From assembly GCA_000333855.2 (NCBI GenBank), contig CM007316.1, forward strand, positions 1,091,727 to 1,155,726: DNA of 64,000 bases, in the 5' to 3' direction. Positions 60,973-64,000 of this stretch are shown here, in pieces. Position 1 is the first letter of the stretch. Each line of letters opens with the position of its first letter. Below the pieces are notes generated by a model, which searched no databases, was not told where the DNA came from, and saw nothing but the letters and a program-made list of their open reading frames with translations. The position numbers were made by a program, and so were the translations under genes. This stretch comes from Endotrypanum monterogeii. Its lineage: Eukaryota > Euglenozoa > Kinetoplastea > Trypanosomatida > Trypanosomatidae.

Positions 60973-63153
60973 CTAGTCGGTGGAGCGCTTGAAAGTCTTC
61001 TTGCGCTGCACTTTGTCACCTGTGTGCACTGGAAGGGTGTAATCATCCGGTCCTTCTTCAGCAATTTTCTTTTCACGCACAGCGAACAAAATTCCCAGAA
61101 GCCCAACCAGCAAAAGCATCAGAGCGGCAACCGTTTCGGACGACGCTCGAGAACTCCCCACAAAACCAAAAATGTAGTACTGTGAGACCACAATGAGATC
61201 GTTGGTGCCGTCCCCATTAAAATCTACTACAAGAGCGGGAGCAACGGGCGGATATCTTAGCGGAATGGAGCGAGTGACTTTGCCGCTCTTTGTTTTGATG
61301 ATGGAAAACTCAGTGTCGCCCATTGCCAAAACATAGGTGTCAACCCGGCGGAAGACTTCCTTGCCCCCCCCGACAAACGTTACGTCGGTTTCGCGGTTCC
61401 TCTGCAAGAACGCGTACGGTACCATGTGTGGAAACGGCTTCACGTCACTATTCACCTGCTGGCGGTTCTTCTTCGTCTCCGCCATATCATCTGATGGAGG
61501 CGGAGCAAAGCGTCCACCTGTTTGAGCCCGCCACAGCACCCGCCTACGCGATGGATCAATACAGGTTACAAGGCCAGTATCAATCATAAATACAGCGTAG
61601 CGTTCCACCTGCTGTACACCACCTCCCTTGTTTTGCTGAACCTGCACGATAAGTGGCGGGGTTGCATGCGTCCCGGAGGAAACAACGTTTCGGCTGCCCA
61701 ACATTTCCAGCGTGTTGAGTATGTGCGGCTTCTCTTCCCCACGAATGTCGCCGTCAACGAAATGATGAATGAGGTCAAGGTTACCGAAGAATCCCTGCGT
61801 ATCGCACACCGTGGCGTTAAATAACTCAGCTGTAGAGAAGGGAGCCCCAGCCTCGACCATTCCGAGGCAGTCATAGACCAACTCAACCCCGTGCTTGGCG
61901 TACGTGACGGTGCGGGGCCCGATCTGGGTGCTGACGGACTCAAGCACCAAATCATCGTTGATGTCATCGTAGCAGGTCCCACCAGTCTTCAGCGGCATCA
62001 CATTTGTCACGGTATTTCCCGTGTACATATGGACCACCTCCACACCCAGCTCGCCATGAAACACAAAAACGTTCGACGCCTGACGGTGCTGTAGGTCTGC
62101 ATTTTGGGCAGCAGAGACTCGAGTAGACGGCTTCACCGAACGTGTCCACATTGACAGCTTATTTCCCAGATCGTTATCATCCGTCTTGATGTGAACAACG
62201 CGGCCGTTGTACCGGAAGGTGGCCCGCGGTTCTGACTTGCCGCTGATCGAACGCACCTTCTCCCTTGCCTTCGCTCGGTAGAAGACATGCGGATACAACT
62301 GTGCATCCCATACGTGTGCGTAGCGATGCGGCATGGCAGCCATCACAGACTCCCGATATTTCGTCCACGGCTGCTCATACTTTCTGCCAAGGAGATAGTC
62401 ATGCATTTTGACGGAACCCTTGGCATGCACATCGCGGTGTATTAATCGTGTATTCCCAATGCTGTCGCCTTCCTGTGTAAAGTTGCCTTTTGCCTCGCGC
62501 ACGAGGTCGTCCATTTCGTTTCCTCCATCGGAAAAGTAGGCCCAGCGCCGCGCTCCAGTTTTGGCATCGAACGCAGTGTACATCATCATCTCTACATCTG
62601 ACGTGTCCACAACCTTGACGGCAACGGCGATCATGCCAACATCCTCAGCCCAGTTGCGCTCTGGTACTATAGAGATGGAGGCGTGAGTAAGCTCTCCCCG
62701 GTACTGAGACGCAACTATCTCAGTCCTCCAGAGTATCTCAGGCGAGGAGGTGTGAATAGAAACTGCCACGAGCTCATAGTTTCCTGTGACGACAGCGCAC
62801 AGCATAACACTGCTGTTCAGCTCCGTATAGCCAGCGCCGATTCCCACGATGGGATTGTGCACCTTGACCTCTGCAGAAGACTGGAGGAGTGCAAAGTCGC
62901 CCCCCCACTGTCGACGCACATAGCGCGTGTCATAGATGTTTAGACTACCAACAGCTGTTGAGGTAAGAAGAATACGGGATCCTGAGCCATTAGGATCCAC
63001 CAGGATCGGCTTTGGCATTATCCTCTCTGTGAGCTCGCTGTCCAGGATAGGTATCATAAACCCTCGCTGGAAGTTGAGCGATCCTTCCTGTGACCAGCAG
63101 ATTATGCTGCACACGAAGGCGACACAGATAATAATCATGTCTCGGATTCTCAT
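60973..63153 (-). CDS. FG-GAP repeat type I membrane protein
   Basis: Encodes 726 residues from the ATG at 63153; the longer open frame begins at a TTG. Residues 6-20 form a hydrophobic signal peptide or anchor (MIIICVAFVCSIICW). The bulk is beta-rich and resembles an FG-GAP/integrin-alpha-like propeller. The motif VDFNGDGTNDLIVVS near residue 650 is a classical Asp/Asn calcium-binding FG-GAP loop, and DDINDDLVLE near 415 is a second. A single transmembrane helix (VAALMLLLVGLLGILFAV) lies at about 670-690, followed by a basic cytoplasmic tail ending RKKTFKRSTD. The expected topology is type I with a large lumenal or extracellular domain. FG-GAP proteins often act in adhesion or protein trafficking, but ligand and compartment cannot be read from the sequence. 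Confidence 0.85.
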   Translation of the reverse strand: MRIRDMIIICVAFVCSIICWSQEGSLNFQRGFMIPILDSELTERIMPKPILVDPNGSGSRILLTSTAVGSLNIYDTRYVRRQWGGDFALLQSSAEVKVHNPIVGIGAGYTELNSSVMLCAVVTGNYELVAVSIHTSSPEILWRTEIVASQYRGELTHASISIVPERNWAEDVGMIAVAVKVVDTSDVEMMMYTAFDAKTGARRWAYFSDGGNEMDDLVREAKGNFTQEGDSIGNTRLIHRDVHAKGSVKMHDYLLGRKYEQPWTKYRESVMAAMPHRYAHVWDAQLYPHVFYRAKAREKVRSISGKSEPRATFRYNGRVVHIKTDDNDLGNKLSMWTRSVKPSTRVSAAQNADLQHRQASNVFVFHGELGVEVVHMYTGNTVTNVMPLKTGGTCYDDINDDLVLESVSTQIGPRTVTYAKHGVELVYDCLGMVEAGAPFSTAELFNATVCDTQGFFGNLDLIHHFVDGDIRGEEKPHILNTLEMLGSRNVVSSGTHATPPLIVQVQQNKGGGVQQVERYAVFMIDTGLVTCIDPSRRRVLWRAQTGGRFAPPPSDDMAETKKNRQQVNSDVKPFPHMVPYAFLQRNRETDVTFVGGGKEVFRRVDTYVLAMGDTEFSIIKTKSGKVTRSIPLRYPPVAPALVVDFNGDGTNDLIVVSQYYIFGFVGSSRASSETVAALMLLLVGLLGILFAVREKKIAEEGPDDYTLPVHTGDKVQRKKTFKRSTD

Positions 63154-63173
63154 TTTCTCTACAGGCAACAGTA

Positions 63174-63240
63174 CTTCGCCGTAAAGTTTTTTTTTTTTAA
63201 AGAGGTCAAAAAGAGGAGCAGAAAGCCACCAACGAGGCAA
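63174..63240 (-). promoter_or_regulatory. Predicted spliced-leader acceptor of FG-GAP gene
   Basis: A C/T-rich tract on the coding strand (about 63225-63200) is followed, after an A-run, by an AG at 63175-63174. The 5' UTR would be about 20 nt. A second AG occurs at about 63161-63160. Confidence 0.5.
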
Positions 63241-63656
63241 CAATGGGGCCCCTCACGTACAAAGTGAGCAGCACGTGAAAGGCACGAGGTTTTCTTCTCA
63301 GCGACAGCTGTGCAGAGAGGAGACGGGCGAGAGCGAGAAAGAAAGAGGAGAGGCCGGTAGGGATGGGAGACAAGAAAACAACCAAGACATCCAAAATTGG
63401 TGATCCCAGCTACATTCAAATCAAAAGTCAAGAGAAAATCCAGTAGAGTTGTTGATGTAACTTCAGCCCACGGATTCACTTTTCGTTGCGTGTGATTTTT
63501 TTTTTGTGTGCGTTGATCCCTAAAGGGGTAAACGAAAAGTACAAAACAGAGAGGGAGAGCAGAAGTACGACGCACATGACCTTTACATATAAAGGAGCGC
63601 ATGACGTGAGGACTGACACCATCGAAAGGCGCTTTCTGCTAGTACACATACACACG

Positions 63657-63657
<1 letters not shown>

Positions 63658-63686
<29 letters not shown>
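63658..63686. repeat. (TA)n array
   Basis: About 29 bases of pure TA dinucleotides, probably in the 3' UTR of the tubulin-tyrosine ligase gene. Confidence 0.95.
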
Positions 63687-63689
<3 letters not shown>

Positions 63690-63820
63690 TTTACTTGCAT
63701 GTATTGGTGGTGGAGATGGGACCTGTCGGTGTATCCGGAAAGAGTCTAGTACACACCTTGCACGAGCATGAACACGTTCTCACGCACGTTCAAGCTGGGG
63801 GGAGGGCAAACCTCACGGCT

Positions 63821-64000
63821 CTATTCCCTGAAATCTGGATACACACGAACATAACCGTTTTGACGGTTTTCTTTCAGGTTCATCGTTCCCGGGAAGTGTG
63901 GGGCGACTGCCAGCGCAATCGTGTCTCTCATTAGGACAGGCTTCAGACGATCAGGGCCGCCGGGGGCACCGTTGATCTCCAGCAGCCACACCTTGAGATC
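63821..64000 (-). CDS. Tubulin-tyrosine ligase family protein, C-terminal fragment (cut by window edge)
   Basis: The last 59 codons and the stop (TAG, at 63823-63821) of a gene that continues beyond 64000. This frame was read directly from the minus strand. The segment LKVWLLEINGAPGG is the end of the ATP-grasp domain and matches human TTL (LKVWLIEVNGAPA) better than the glutamylases, whose motif is usually WLLEVNxSPS. The Glu and Asn of this motif bind ATP-magnesium. Tubulin-tyrosine ligase adds the C-terminal Tyr back to detyrosinated alpha-tubulin. Another TTL-like family member is possible because only the C-terminus is visible. Confidence 0.72.
   Translation of the reverse strand, partial: DLKVWLLEINGAPGGPDRLKPVLMRDTIALAVAPHFPGTMNLKENRQNGYVRVYPDFRE

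Larger units (their letters stand above)
63154..63820. other. Intergenic: 5' region of FG-GAP gene and 3' UTR of tubulin-tyrosine ligase gene
   Basis: Contains the splice acceptor near 63174, G/A-rich sequence at 63310-63360, a T-run at about 63497-63505 and (TA)n at 63658-63686. No gene was recognised. Confidence 0.65.

Overview
The window looks like nuclear DNA of a trypanosomatid protist, most likely a Leishmania-like member (Leishmaniinae). Four things point there. All 17 recognisable coding regions are intronless and lie on the minus strand, as in a directional polycistronic unit. Genes are separated by 0.6-4 kb of non-coding DNA full of A/T runs and (TG)n, (CA)n and (TA)n arrays. Most start codons are preceded on the coding strand by a long pyrimidine tract and then an AG, the signature of spliced-leader trans-splicing. 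The proteins are eukaryotic (proteasome, TFIIH, nucleolar, axonemal dynein and SNAP families). Genus and chromosome cannot be fixed from sequence alone. Starts were set at true ATG codons: several longer open frames begin at TTG or GTG and were shortened.

Transcription runs right to left. From the right edge the order is: C-terminus of a tubulin-tyrosine ligase (63821-64000, cut by the window); an FG-GAP type I membrane protein; a DUSP-containing ubiquitin hydrolase; an outer dynein arm docking-complex coiled-coil protein; alpha-SNAP; TFIIH subunit Tfb4/p34; a greatly enlarged TMEM222/DUF778 family membrane protein; CDP-diacylglycerol synthase; a FYVE-like zinc-finger protein with an Ala-Pro minisatellite; DNAAF4/DYX1C1; URI prefoldin; a large protein with FxP motifs; proteasome lid subunit Rpn7; nucleolar RRM protein Nop4/RBM28; a 1350-residue multi-spanning membrane protein of unknown function; a DEDDh exonuclease; and a large Nup155-like protein.

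These genes do not form one pathway, as is normal for a kinetoplastid transcription unit. Some themes recur. The dynein-arm docking subunit, the dynein assembly factor DNAAF4 and a tubulin ligase all serve the flagellum or microtubules. URI and DNAAF4, both cofactors of HSP90/RuvBL-type assembly machinery, are direct neighbours. CDP-DAG synthase, the FYVE-like protein, alpha-SNAP and the TMEM222 protein act on membranes. No tRNA, rRNA, CRISPR, intact mobile element or strand-switch region could be supported. The gene-free stretches include one of 4 kb (40405-44462) carrying a G-quadruplex-prone (GGCGGA)n block. The most unusual proteins are the expanded TMEM222 homologue, the 1350-residue membrane protein and the FxP-motif protein.
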